In this document: positions 42,615 through 50,015 of the stretch, in pieces
Layout: each line of letters starts with the position of its first letter
Numbering within the stretch: the first letter of the stretch is position 1
From: Nocardioides baculatus
GTDB taxonomy: Bacteria > Actinomycetota > Actinomycetes > Propionibacteriales > Nocardioidaceae
DNA length: 64,000 nt
NCBI RefSeq assembly: GCF_016735675.1
Contig: NZ_JAERSG010000005.1
Coordinates: forward strand, 310,001 to 374,000
Reading direction: 5' to 3'
The notes under the pieces: model-generated
Seen by the model: only the letters and a program-made list of their open reading frames with translations
What the model was told of the DNA's origin: nothing
Databases searched by the model: none
Position numbers and translations under genes: made by a program

Positions 42615-44021
42615 GTGCAGTACGCGAACTCCGTCCTCGACCTCATCGGCAACACTCCGCTCGTCCGGCTCGGCCGGACCCTGGACCTCGAGGGGGGCGC
42701 CGAGGGCGGCCCGCTGGTCCTCGCCAAGGTGGAGTACCTGAACCCCGGCGGGTCCGTGAAGGACCGTATCGCCACCCGCATGATCGAGGCGGCGGAGGCG
42801 TCCGGCGAGCTCCAGCCCGGGGGCACGATCGTCGAGCCGACGTCCGGCAACACCGGTGTCGGGCTGGCGATGGTGGCCCAGCAGAAGGGCTACAAGTGCG
42901 TCTTCGTGTGCCCCGACAAGGTGAGCGTCGACAAGCGCAACGTGCTCCGGGCCTACGGCGCCGAGGTCGTGGTCTGCCCGACCGCCGTCGCGCCGGAGCA
43001 CCCCGACTCCTACTACAACGTGAGTGACCGGCTCGCCTCCGAGCCGGGCGCGTGGAAGCCCAACCAGTACGCCAACCCGCACAACCCGCGCTCCCACTAC
43101 GAGACCACCGGCCCGGAGATCTGGGAGCAGACGGAGGGCCGGATCACGCACTTCGTGTGCGGCATGGGCACCGGCGGCACCATCAGCGGCGTCGGGCGCT
43201 ACCTCAAGGAGCAGGCCGCCAAGGAGGGTCGTGAGGTCCAGGTCATCGGCGCCGACCCGGCCGGCTCGGTCTACTCCGGCGGCACCGGCCGCCCCTACCT
43301 CGTCGAGGGCGTGGGTGAGGACTTCTGGCCCGAGACCTACGACCGGACCGTCGCGGACCGCGTCATCGAGGTCTCCGACGCCGACTCGTTCGCCTTCACC
43401 CGCCGCCTCGCGCGCGAGGAGGCGCTCCTCGTCGGCGGGTCGTGCGGCATGGCCGCCTGGGCCGCGCGGCAGGTCGCGCAGGAGCTCGCCGCCGAGGGCC
43501 GTACCGACGCCGTCGTCGTCGTGCTGCTGCCCGACTCCGGGCGCGGCTACCTCAGCAAGATCTTCAACGACGAGTGGCTCGCTCAGTACGGCTTCGCCTC
43601 GGGCGCGGAGGCCGACCACCGCACCGTCGGGGAGGTGCTGCGCGGCAAGTCCGGCCGGCTACCCGACCTGGTGCACACCCACCCCGGCGAGACGATCGCC
43701 GAGGCCGTCCACATCCTGCAGGAGTACGGCGTCAGCCAGATGCCCGTCGTCATGGCCGAGCCGCCGATCGTCGCGGCCGAGGTCGCGGGCTCGGTGTCCG
43801 AGCGCACGCTGCTCGACGCCCTGTTCACCGGCGCGGCGAAGATGACCGACCGCGTCGACGACCACATGTCCGCGGCCCTGCCGACGATCGGCGCTTCCGA
43901 GGCGGCGAGCGACGCCGTCACCCTGCTCGAGAAGGCCGACGCCGTGCTCGTGCACGAGGACGGCAAGCCGATCGGCGTGCTGACCCGCCAGGACCTCCTC
44001 ACTTTCGTGGCCGCCTCGTGA
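42615..44021 (+). CDS. cbs: Cystathionine beta-synthase
   Basis: 468 aa from GTG 42615 (VQYANSVLD). The PLP domain has IGNTPLVRLG, the Schiff-base Lys in NPGGSVKDR (about residue 48), the SGNTGVGLA substrate loop and the PLP-phosphate loop GTGGTISG. From about residue 350 there are two CBS domains (Bateman module). It condenses serine and homocysteine to cystathionine for reverse transsulfuration. The stop overlaps a lipoprotein start, and a TSUP transporter follows. Confidence 0.95.
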   Translation: MQYANSVLDLIGNTPLVRLGRTLDLEGGAEGGPLVLAKVEYLNPGGSVKDRIATRMIEAAEASGELQPGGTIVEPTSGNTGVGLAMVAQQKGYKCVFVCPDKVSVDKRNVLRAYGAEVVVCPTAVAPEHPDSYYNVSDRLASEPGAWKPNQYANPHNPRSHYETTGPEIWEQTEGRITHFVCGMGTGGTISGVGRYLKEQAAKEGREVQVIGADPAGSVYSGGTGRPYLVEGVGEDFWPETYDRTVADRVIEVSDADSFAFTRRLAREEALLVGGSCGMAAWAARQVAQELAAEGRTDAVVVVLLPDSGRGYLSKIFNDEWLAQYGFASGAEADHRTVGEVLRGKSGRLPDLVHTHPGETIAEAVHILQEYGVSQMPVVMAEPPIVAAEVAGSVSERTLLDALFTGAAKMTDRVDDHMSAALPTIGASEAASDAVTLLEKADAVLVHEDGKPIGVLTRQDLLTFVAAS

Positions 44022-44446
44022 GCGCCGCCCGTCTGCTCGGCGCGGGCCTCGTCCTGGCCTGCGTGGCCACGCTCTCCGGGTGCAGCGGCGGTGACGACGA
44101 CGTCGACACCGGCACCGACCCGGTGGAGGTGGAGGTCGGCAAGACCTTCAGCTGGAACGGCTTCGTCGTCGAGGACGGCTGGGAGGTCACCGGGATCGAG
44201 CGCTCCACCGGCGCCGAGGAGGTGACCACCCCGGAGGTGAAGGGCACGATCAAGAACACGCTCTCCGAGGAGCGCGCCGCGATCTTCCAGATGGTCTTCT
44301 CCACCGACGGCGACCCCGTCGCGACGGTCAACTGCTCGGCGGCGAAGATGGTCGAGGACCAGTCGCAGGAGTTCATCTGCCCCGGTCTCAACGCCACCAT
44401 GCCCGAGGACTACGACGCGGTCGTGGTGCAGGAGTTCACCCGCTGA
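44018..44446 (+). CDS. Lipoprotein of unknown function
   Basis: 142 aa from GTG overlapping the cbs stop. Signal peptide with lipobox LSGC, then an acidic spacer and a beta-sandwich-like domain (GIERSTGAEEVTTPEVKG, NTLSEERAAIFQMVF) similar in style to the FxLYD or DUF4352 extracellular domains. It contains two further Cys residues (VNCSA, FICPG) that may form a disulfide. One base separates it from the TSUP gene. Confidence 0.8.
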   Translation: MSAARLLGAGLVLACVATLSGCSGGDDDVDTGTDPVEVEVGKTFSWNGFVVEDGWEVTGIERSTGAEEVTTPEVKGTIKNTLSEERAAIFQMVFSTDGDPVATVNCSAAKMVEDQSQEFICPGLNATMPEDYDAVVVQEFTR

Positions 44447-44447
44447 C

Positions 44448-45227
44448 GTGGGGGACCTGACGCTCGAGGTCGTCCTCTTCCTGGTCCTCGCGGCCCTGGT
44501 CGCGGGCTTCGTCGACGCGGTGGTCGGCGGCGGTGGGCTCGTGCAGCTGCCCGCCCTGCTGGTCGGCCTGCCGGGCGCCTCGGTCGTGCAGATCGCGGCC
44601 ACCAACAAGCTCGCGTCCTTCTGCGGCACGTCGATCAGCGCGACGACGTACGTCCGTCGCATCCGCCCCGATCCGCGCACGTTCCTGCCGCTGATGCTCG
44701 CCGCCTTCGCCGGGTCGACCGGCGGCGCGCTCGTGGCGTCGCTGCTCCCGCGGAGCGCCTTCGACCCGATCATCCTGGTCGTGCTGGTGCTCGTCGGCGG
44801 CTACGTCTGGTTCAAGCCGAGCGTCGGGGAGCTGACCAGCCTGCGCTTCCAGGGCGGCCAGCACCTCGCGGCCGTGCTGCTGACCGGCCTGACGATCGGC
44901 TTCTACGACGGCGCGATCGGGCCCGGCACCGGGTCGTTCCTGGTCTTCGCGCTCGTCGGGCTGTTCGGCTACAACTTCCTCGAGGCCTCCGCCAAGGCCA
45001 AGCTCGCGAACTGGGCGACCAACCTCGCCGCGCTCGTGGTCTTCGTCCCGCAGGGTGCGGTCATCTGGCAGCTCGCGCTGCCGATGGCCGCCGCCAACAT
45101 CGTCGGCGGCTACCTCGGCGCGCGACTGGCGATGGCGAAGGGCGCCCGGTTCGTCCGCGCGTTCTTCCTGGTCGTGGTCTCCGGCTTCGTCGTACGACTC
45201 GGCGGTGACGTGCTCGGCTGGTGGTGA
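44448..45227 (+). CDS. TSUP (TauE/SafE) family permease
   Basis: 259 aa from GTG 44448, with eight predicted membrane helices in two repeats. The family motifs GFVDAVVGGGGLVQLP and YDGAIGPGTGSFL mark each half. Family members move sulfite, sulfoacetate or other organosulfur anions. Its operon with cystathionine beta-synthase points to sulfur metabolism (inference). Confidence 0.88.
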   Translation: MGDLTLEVVLFLVLAALVAGFVDAVVGGGGLVQLPALLVGLPGASVVQIAATNKLASFCGTSISATTYVRRIRPDPRTFLPLMLAAFAGSTGGALVASLLPRSAFDPIILVVLVLVGGYVWFKPSVGELTSLRFQGGQHLAAVLLTGLTIGFYDGAIGPGTGSFLVFALVGLFGYNFLEASAKAKLANWATNLAALVVFVPQGAVIWQLALPMAAANIVGGYLGARLAMAKGARFVRAFFLVVVSGFVVRLGGDVLGWW

Positions 45228-45231
45228 CCGG

Positions 45232-45237
45232 TACCCT
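45232..45237 (+). promoter_or_regulatory. -10 hexamer TACCCT of the YihY gene (leaderless)
   Basis: Ends 6 bases before GTG 45244, just after the TSUP stop. Confidence 0.45.
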
Positions 45238-45243
45238 CCCCAC

Positions 45244-46305
45244 GTGGGAGCGGTCTCGTCAGTCGATGCGTTCCAGCGCCGTCATCCGGTCCTCGGCTTC
45301 CCGCTCGCGGTGATCTACAAGTACTTCGACGACCAAGGCCCCTACCTCGCCTCGGCGCTGACCTACTACGCGTTCGTCGCGATCTTCCCGCTCATGCTGC
45401 TGGGCACCTCGATCCTCGGGATCATCCTGCGCGGCGAGCCCAACTGGCAGCAGTCGATCCTCGACTCCGCGCTCGCCCAGTTCCCCATCATCGGCGACGA
45501 GCTCGGCCGGCCCGAGGGGCTCTCGGGCTCGTTCACCGGTGTCGCGGTCGGTGCCCTCGCCGCCCTCTACGGCGCGATGGGGCTCGGCCAGGCCCTCCAG
45601 AACACCCAGCACGTCGCGTGGTCGGTGCCGCGCAACAGCCGGCCCAACCCGTTCTACGCCCGGCTCAAGACGCTCGTCCTGCTCGTCACCGCCGGTTTCT
45701 CCCTGCTGGCCGTGTCGATCGTGGCGACCGTCGCCAGCACCACCGACGTCTTCACCGAGGTGCTCGGGCCTGGCCGCCAGTACTTCCTGCCGGTGCTGAC
45801 GATCCTCGTGGTCGGCACCTTCCTCACGCACCTCTTCCGCTACGCCGCCACCGGGCAGCGTTCCTTCCGGCGTGCGGCGCCCGGTGGCTACACCCTCGCC
45901 GTCATGTGGCAGCTGCTGCAGATCGCGGGAGCGGCCTACGTCAACAACGTGCTGGTCGACACCTCGTCGATGACCAAGACCTTCGGCCTGGTCCTCGGTC
46001 TGATCGGCTTCCTCTGGATCGGCGCCGTGATGGCCGTGCTGGCGATGGAGATCAACGTCGTGGCGGCGCGGAAGCTGTGGCCCCGCGCCCTGCTGACGCC
46101 GTTCACCGACAACGTCGACCTCACCGACGCGGACCGCGAGGCCTACGCGCTCTATGCCCGGATGCAGCGCCACAAGGGCTTCGAGAAGGTCCAGGTCGTG
46201 TGGGAGCCGGGCCCGGTCGAGCTCAAGGCGGCCGAGGAGAACGAGCTCGACGGTCCCCCGAGCGACGCTCAGTCCACCTCGACCTCGACCTCGCCGTCGA
46301 CGTAG
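45244..46305 (+). CDS. YihY/BrkB family inner membrane protein
   Basis: 353 aa from GTG 45244. Six predicted membrane helices and the family's ASALTYYAFVAIFPLMLL and YGAMGLGQALQNTQHVAWSV segments. The C-terminal cytosolic tail ends in a Ser/Thr-rich run. Once annotated as ribonuclease BN by mistake; it is a membrane protein of unknown function. The end overlaps the convergent YchJ gene by 37 bases. Confidence 0.85.
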   Translation: MGAVSSVDAFQRRHPVLGFPLAVIYKYFDDQGPYLASALTYYAFVAIFPLMLLGTSILGIILRGEPNWQQSILDSALAQFPIIGDELGRPEGLSGSFTGVAVGALAALYGAMGLGQALQNTQHVAWSVPRNSRPNPFYARLKTLVLLVTAGFSLLAVSIVATVASTTDVFTEVLGPGRQYFLPVLTILVVGTFLTHLFRYAATGQRSFRRAAPGGYTLAVMWQLLQIAGAAYVNNVLVDTSSMTKTFGLVLGLIGFLWIGAVMAVLAMEINVVAARKLWPRALLTPFTDNVDLTDADREAYALYARMQRHKGFEKVQVVWEPGPVELKAAEENELDGPPSDAQSTSTSTSPST

Positions 46306-46631
46306 ACCCAGCGCCCCGCCCGCCGCTCGAAGCGGCTCACCTCGTGCATCTCCCCGCCCTCCCACGACGCGACGAACTGCACCGTGTCGCCCTCGGTGGC
46401 GACGATCCGCAGGCCGGTCCACCGCGTGGCCGGGTCGGGGCGTACGTCGTCCGGGCGGGTGCGCGGGTGCCACGTCCGGAACAGGTGGTCGGCGTCCCCG
46501 CGGACGTAGGCCGTGTAGCGCGAGCGCATCAGCTGCTCCGGTGTTCCGGCCTGCTCGCGGTGGGCGAGGAGCGGCTCGCAGCAGGCGTCGTACGACGCTC
46601 CGGTGCCGCACGGGCAGGGCGGTCGGTCCAT
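46269..46631 (-). CDS. YchJ family protein (SEC-C motif)
   Basis: 120 aa. The N-terminal zinc-binding SEC-C motif CPCGTGASYDACC is followed by an NTF2-like alpha+beta domain (LMRSRYTAYVRGDADHLFRTW). Function unknown. Minus-strand TAGGCT lies 6 bases before its ATG. Confidence 0.88.
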   Translation of the reverse strand: MDRPPCPCGTGASYDACCEPLLAHREQAGTPEQLMRSRYTAYVRGDADHLFRTWHPRTRPDDVRPDPATRWTGLRIVATEGDTVQFVASWEGGEMHEVSRFERRAGRWVYVDGEVEVEVD

Positions 46632-46637
46632 GCCCCC

Positions 46638-46643
46638 AGCCTA
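46638..46643 (-). promoter_or_regulatory. -10 hexamer TAGGCT of the YchJ gene (leaderless)
   Basis: Ends 6 bases before ATG 46631 on the minus strand. Confidence 0.5.
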
Positions 46644-46671
46644 GGTGGGAACACATCCGCTGGTGCGATCG

Positions 46672-46702
46672 TTGCAAGGGTGTAATCATGTAAGCACTGC
46701 AA
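46672..46702 (+). promoter_or_regulatory. AT-rich promoter with flanking TTGCA/TGCAA
   Basis: TTGCA (46672-46676) and TGCAA (46698-46702) flank two direct TGTAA copies (46681-46685, 46689-46693), just before AAGGAG and ATG 46718. The AT content stands out from its surroundings; a regulator site is likely but unidentified. Confidence 0.4.
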
Positions 46703-46717
46703 GAAGGAGACAGACAC

Positions 46718-47335
46718 ATGACGACCCGAGACGACAACGACGAGAGCCGCGGACGCGGTGAAGGACGAGGCCGCGGACGACGTGGCGAGCGGGGTGGCCC
46801 CGAGGGCCGCGGCCGCCGGGGAGGCTGGCAGGTCGCCGACCTCCCGCCCGCCGGCGATGCCGCCGACTGGTTCCGCGGGCGCCTGCCCGAGGGCTGGTTC
46901 AGCGAGATCGACGTGCGCACCGACCGTGAGGAGATCACGGTGATGGGAACGCTGAGCGACGCGCAGGCCGACGGCGCCGACGGGGCCGCGGCGGAGGGCC
47001 GGATCGGCCGCTTCCGCTCGGAGACCAAGGCCGAGCGCATCGAGATCGCGCTCGAGGCCCAGGCGCGCTACCAGCGCACGGTGTCGTGGGGGGTGCGGCT
47101 CGGTGACACCGAGGCGCTGTTCACCCACGTCGCCGCTCCGGTGATGACCCGGCTGCGTCAGCCCGAGCGACAGGTGCTCGACACACTCGTCGACGCCGGC
47201 GTCGCCCGGTCGCGCTCGGACGCGCTCGCCTGGTCGGTCCGCCTCGTCGGCGAGCACGCCGACGAGTGGCTCGCCCAGCTGCGCGACGCGATGGCCGAGG
47301 TCGACAAGCTGCGCGGCGAGGGCCCTGCCCTCTGA
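46718..47335 (+). CDS. Arg/Gly-rich protein of unknown function
   Basis: 205 aa with AAGGAG eight bases before the ATG. Residues 8-36 form an Arg/Gly/Glu-rich tract (RGRGEGRGRGRRGERGG) like the RGG boxes of nucleic-acid-binding proteins. The folded remainder has GWFSEIDVRTDREEITVMGT, a long charged helix and a C-terminal segment (DALAWSVRLVGEHADEWLAQL) that resembles small ribbon-helix-helix style or DUF-type domains. No catalytic motif. Unlike most neighbours it has a Shine-Dalgarno and an AT-rich promoter. Confidence 0.75.
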   Translation: MTTRDDNDESRGRGEGRGRGRRGERGGPEGRGRRGGWQVADLPPAGDAADWFRGRLPEGWFSEIDVRTDREEITVMGTLSDAQADGADGAAAEGRIGRFRSETKAERIEIALEAQARYQRTVSWGVRLGDTEALFTHVAAPVMTRLRQPERQVLDTLVDAGVARSRSDALAWSVRLVGEHADEWLAQLRDAMAEVDKLRGEGPAL

Positions 47336-47353
47336 CCCTCGCATCCCCGCCCG

Positions 47354-47440
47354 CGGAGACACGCAGGCATTGCTCCGGCCGCCGCGCTCACCCGAGCGCG
47401 GCGGCCGATGCATGTCCGGTGCCATGCCGGTGCGTCTCCG
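47354..47440. repeat. Nested inverted repeat with terminator-like core (element 8)
   Basis: Inner perfect 13-bp stem GGCCGCCGCGCTC (47377-47389) / GAGCGCGGCGGCC (47394-47406) with a 4-base loop. Outer arms CGGAGACACGCAGGCAT (47354-47370) and 47424-47440 pair imperfectly. It separates the Arg/Gly-rich protein gene from DinB and could end transcription of the former. Confidence 0.75.
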
Positions 47441-47442
47441 AC

Positions 47443-47448
47443 TAGGTT
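47443..47448 (+). promoter_or_regulatory. -10 hexamer TAGGTT of the DinB gene (leaderless)
   Basis: Ends 7 bases before ATG 47456, three bases after the inverted repeat. Confidence 0.5.
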
Positions 47449-47455
47449 GCCCGTC

Positions 47456-47992
47456 ATGACGATCGAGCGACCCGAGCCCGGCTTCAGCAACGACGAGGTC
47501 GGCATGCTCCGCAGCTTCATCGACCACTACCGCGGCACCATCAGGCTCCAGGCGAGCGGCCTCACCGACGAGCAGCTCGAGCAGACGCTGCCGCCCAGCG
47601 ACCTCACGCTCGGCGGGATGCTCAAGCACCTCGCCTTCGTCGAGGACTACTGGCTCTCCTACAACCTCGCCGCCCACGAGCCGTCACCGCCGTGGGACAC
47701 CGCTCCCTGGGACGAGGATCCCGACTGGGACTGGCACAGCGCCGCCGGGACGCCCCACGCCGAGCTCGACGCACTGCTCGCCGAGGCCATCGTCCGCTCC
47801 GACGCGTGCCTCGATGCAGCCCTCGCGGCCGACCCCGACCTCGGTCGCCACGTCGCGCGGCCGCGCGACCCAGCCAAGGGCGACACCGCCACCATCCGCT
47901 GGGCGCTGGTGCACATGGTCGAGGAGTACGCCCGCCACGCCGGGCACGCCGACCTCATCCGCCAGTCGATCGACGGCGCCACCGACGTCTGA
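47456..47992 (+). CDS. DinB/DUF664 family protein
   Basis: 178 aa. A four-helix DinB-like bundle with the metal-binding His pattern: LKHLAFVEDYW (first His), and HMVEEYARHAGHADLIRQSI near the C-terminus supplies the others. Actinobacterial members include mycothiol-dependent enzymes, but the substrate here is unknown. Start MTIERPEPG at ATG 47456 set by the leaderless hexamer. Confidence 0.85.
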   Translation: MTIERPEPGFSNDEVGMLRSFIDHYRGTIRLQASGLTDEQLEQTLPPSDLTLGGMLKHLAFVEDYWLSYNLAAHEPSPPWDTAPWDEDPDWDWHSAAGTPHAELDALLAEAIVRSDACLDAALAADPDLGRHVARPRDPAKGDTATIRWALVHMVEEYARHAGHADLIRQSIDGATDV

Positions 47993-48017
47993 GCCTCGAC
48001 TCTGGTGGAATGGCTCC

Positions 48018-48680
48018 ATGCCCGACCCGATCCGCGTCTACCTGCTCGACGACCACGACGTCGTACGGCAGGGGCTGCGCTTCCTCCTCGAGCAGCAGGA
48101 CGACATCGAGGTGGTCGGCGAGTCGGGCAGCGCGGTCGAGGCGACGGCGCGGATCCCGGCCCTGCGCCCCGACGTCGCCGTCCTCGACGCCCGCCTGCCC
48201 GACGGCTCGGGCATCGAGGTGTGCCGCTCGGTGCGGGCCGTGGACCCGTCCATCAACGCCCTCATCCTGACGTCGTACGACGACGACGACGCGTTGTTCG
48301 CGGCGATCATGGCCGGCGCGTCGGGCTACGTGCTCAAGGAGATCCGCAGCTCGGACCTGGTCACCGCGGTGCGCCACGTGGCCGCCGGCAACTCGCTCAT
48401 CGACCCGGCGCTGACGGCCACCGTCCTGGACCGGATCCGCAACGGACCGGGCACCCCCGACGAGCTGGCGTCCCTCACCGACCAGGAGCGGATCCTGCTC
48501 GGTCACATCGCCGAGGGCCTCACCAACCGCCAGATCGCCGAGCAGATGTTCCTCGCCGAGAAGACGGTCAAGAACTACGTGTCCAGCATCCTGGCCAAGC
48601 TCGGGCTCGAACGGCGGACACAGGCGGCCGTGCTGGCCTCCAAGCTCCTCCGGGACTCCCCGGGACAACGGGGGACCTAG
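48018..48680 (+). CDS. devR: DevR/DosR-type response regulator (NarL family)
   Basis: 220 aa. The receiver domain has LLDDHDVVRQG, the phospho-acceptor Asp in VLDARLPDGSG (about residue 54), Thr in ALILTSYDDD and Lys in GYVLKEI. The LuxR-type HTH (LTDQERILLGHIAEGLTNRQ, then FLAEKTVKNYVSSILAKLG) is nearly identical to that of mycobacterial DevR/DosR. No sensor kinase gene is adjacent, so it is an orphan here. Palindromes resembling DevR boxes overlap its stop codon and precede the next two candidate targets. In mycobacteria DevR responds to hypoxia and NO. Confidence 0.9.
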   Translation: MPDPIRVYLLDDHDVVRQGLRFLLEQQDDIEVVGESGSAVEATARIPALRPDVAVLDARLPDGSGIEVCRSVRAVDPSINALILTSYDDDDALFAAIMAGASGYVLKEIRSSDLVTAVRHVAAGNSLIDPALTATVLDRIRNGPGTPDELASLTDQERILLGHIAEGLTNRQIAEQMFLAEKTVKNYVSSILAKLGLERRTQAAVLASKLLRDSPGQRGT

Positions 48681-48685
48681 GTCCT
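48672..48685. promoter_or_regulatory. Candidate DevR box 1
   Basis: GGGACCTAGGTCCT contains the perfect palindrome GGACCTAGGTCC and matches the DosR/DevR consensus GGGACTWWAGTCCC at 11 of 14 positions. It overlaps the devR stop codon and lies about 100 bases before the DoxX start. Confidence 0.55.
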
Positions 48686-48693
48686 CTGCGCGC

Positions 48694-48708
48694 GGGACCG
48701 GCGACCCT
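48694..48708. promoter_or_regulatory. Candidate DevR box 2
   Basis: GGGACCGGCGACCCT resembles GGGACTTNNGGCCCT (three mismatches in the 13 fixed positions). Its centre is about 22 bases from box 1, two helical turns, as in tandem DevR sites of mycobacteria. Confidence 0.45.
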
Positions 48709-48782
48709 GCCCACCGCGCGACGTCCGCGCGACTCTGGTGGTGACCCAGCAAGCACACACACCACCGAAGGAGGGGATGGCG

Positions 48783-49370
48783 ATGTCCGTCATCCACCGT
48801 CACCACGACGAGACCGATGCAGTCCACGCTCCGACCCACCACGACCACGGACCCTGGTTCGACCGGGCCCTGGCCACCCTGCGGATCGCCTTCGGAATCA
48901 CGTTCCTGTGGGCGTTCCTCGACAAGCTCTTCGCGCTGGGCTTCCACACCGGCTACGACCAGAACGGCGTGCTGGACCGGTTCGGTCCCGCGGCCTGGGT
49001 CAACGGCGGCAGCCCCACCGAGGGCTTCCTCTCCTTCGGTGTCCCCGAGAACAACCCCTTCAAGGGCTTCTTCACCGGCATGGCCGACTCGGTGTTCATC
49101 GAGTGGCTCTTCATGCTCGGCCTGCTCGGGATCGGCGTGACGCTGCTCCTCGGGGTGGGCATGAGGATCGGCACCGCGGCCGGCGCGCTGATGTACGCGT
49201 TCATGTACGCAGCGTCCCTCCCGCTGGAGAACAACCCGGTCGTCGACGACCACCTCGTCGGCGTGATCGTGATGGCGGTCCTCGCCCTGGGCGCGGCCGG
49301 CACCACGTGGGGGCTGGGTCACTGGTGGAACCGCCAGCGCGTGGTGGAGGACCACCCCGTGCTGCGGTGA
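48783..49370 (+). CDS. DoxX/DoxD family membrane protein
   Basis: 195 aa from ATG 48783, with AAGGAGG eight bases upstream. The His-rich N-terminus (HRHHDETDAVHAPTHHDH) precedes four predicted membrane helices (RIAFGITFLWAFLDKLFALGF, EWLFMLGLLGIGVTLLLGVG). The family includes thiosulfate-oxidising DoxD and redox-linked membrane proteins. Two DevR-box-like sites lie upstream, so it is a likely DevR target. A terminator follows. Confidence 0.85.
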   Translation: MSVIHRHHDETDAVHAPTHHDHGPWFDRALATLRIAFGITFLWAFLDKLFALGFHTGYDQNGVLDRFGPAAWVNGGSPTEGFLSFGVPENNPFKGFFTGMADSVFIEWLFMLGLLGIGVTLLLGVGMRIGTAAGALMYAFMYAASLPLENNPVVDDHLVGVIVMAVLALGAAGTTWGLGHWWNRQRVVEDHPVLR

Positions 49371-49384
49371 CCAGCAGGCCCCGG

Positions 49385-49412
49385 AAGCCCGACGCCCCAC
49401 GGCGTCGGGCTT
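49385..49412 (+). terminator. Rho-independent terminator after the DoxX gene
   Basis: AAGCCCGACGCC (49385-49396) pairs with GGCGTCGGGCTT (49401-49412) around CCAC, followed by TCC. Confidence 0.75.
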
Positions 49413-49451
49413 TCCTGCATGCCAGGTCCGCGCCGGGTGACGTCGCCGCCG

Positions 49452-49463
49452 GGTGACGTCACC
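49452..49463. repeat. 12-bp palindrome within a direct repeat
   Basis: GGTGACGTCACC; the 13-mer GCCGGGTGACGTC occurs twice (49432-49444, 49448-49460) just beyond the PPOX stop. Confidence 0.5.
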
Positions 49464-49470
49464 GCGCGGC

Positions 49471-49932
49471 CTAGGCGAAGCGGCGTACGGGCAGGTGCTC
49501 CCACGGGTCCCACCCGCCACCGAGCTGGCGGCCGGTGACCTCGGTGCACGGGATGCGGACGACCAGGTTGCGCTGGCCCTCGGCCCACGGACGCGGCTGC
49601 CACGACCGGGCGATCCGCGCGAGGTCCTCGTGGTCGTCGACGAACGATGCGCGTCCGCGCACGACGACGCTCCAGCCGCGCTTGAGCTCGTGGTCGAACT
49701 GGTCGACCTCGAAGCACAGCTGCGCGTCGCGACCGTAGGTCCCGATCAGGCTGTACGCCGTCGTGCGGACGAGCACCGACTCCTGGCCGCCGTCCATGTC
49801 GTCGATGTCCAGGGCGTAGTTGACCGGGACGATGTGCGGTCCGTCGGGGGTGGCGAGCGCCACCCGCCCGGCGACGCCGGCCCTCAGCAGGCGCGAGCAG
49901 TCGTCGCGGGAGAGGTCGTGGGACATGGGCAT
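49471..49932 (-). CDS. Pyridoxamine 5'-phosphate oxidase-family (FMN/F420-binding) protein
   Basis: 153 aa from ATG 49932 with AGGAGGA upstream. A split-barrel flavin-binding fold: LLRAGVAGRVALATPDGPHIVPVNY, then VLVRTTAYSLIGTYGR and QLCFEVDQFDHELKRGWSVVVRG. Such small proteins use FMN or F420; the true PdxH residues are not evident. A DevR-box-like palindrome lies about 60 bases upstream, and several PPOX proteins belong to the DosR regulon in mycobacteria. Confidence 0.85.
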   Translation of the reverse strand: MPMSHDLSRDDCSRLLRAGVAGRVALATPDGPHIVPVNYALDIDDMDGGQESVLVRTTAYSLIGTYGRDAQLCFEVDQFDHELKRGWSVVVRGRASFVDDHEDLARIARSWQPRPWAEGQRNLVVRIPCTEVTGRQLGGGWDPWEHLPVRRFA

Positions 49933-49986
49933 GGGGTCCTCCTGCCGGTGGGACTCCCAGCCTCCCCGCAGGGTGCGCCCGCGGGC

Positions 49987-50001
49987 AGGGCCGAAGGTCC
50001 C
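49987..50001 (-). promoter_or_regulatory. Candidate DevR box 3, before the PPOX gene
   Basis: The minus strand reads GGGACCTTCGGCCCT, matching GGGACTTNNGGCCCT with a single mismatch. Its centre is about 62 bases upstream of the PPOX start. Confidence 0.55.
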
Positions 50002-50015
50002 GCGGGCTCGAGCCC

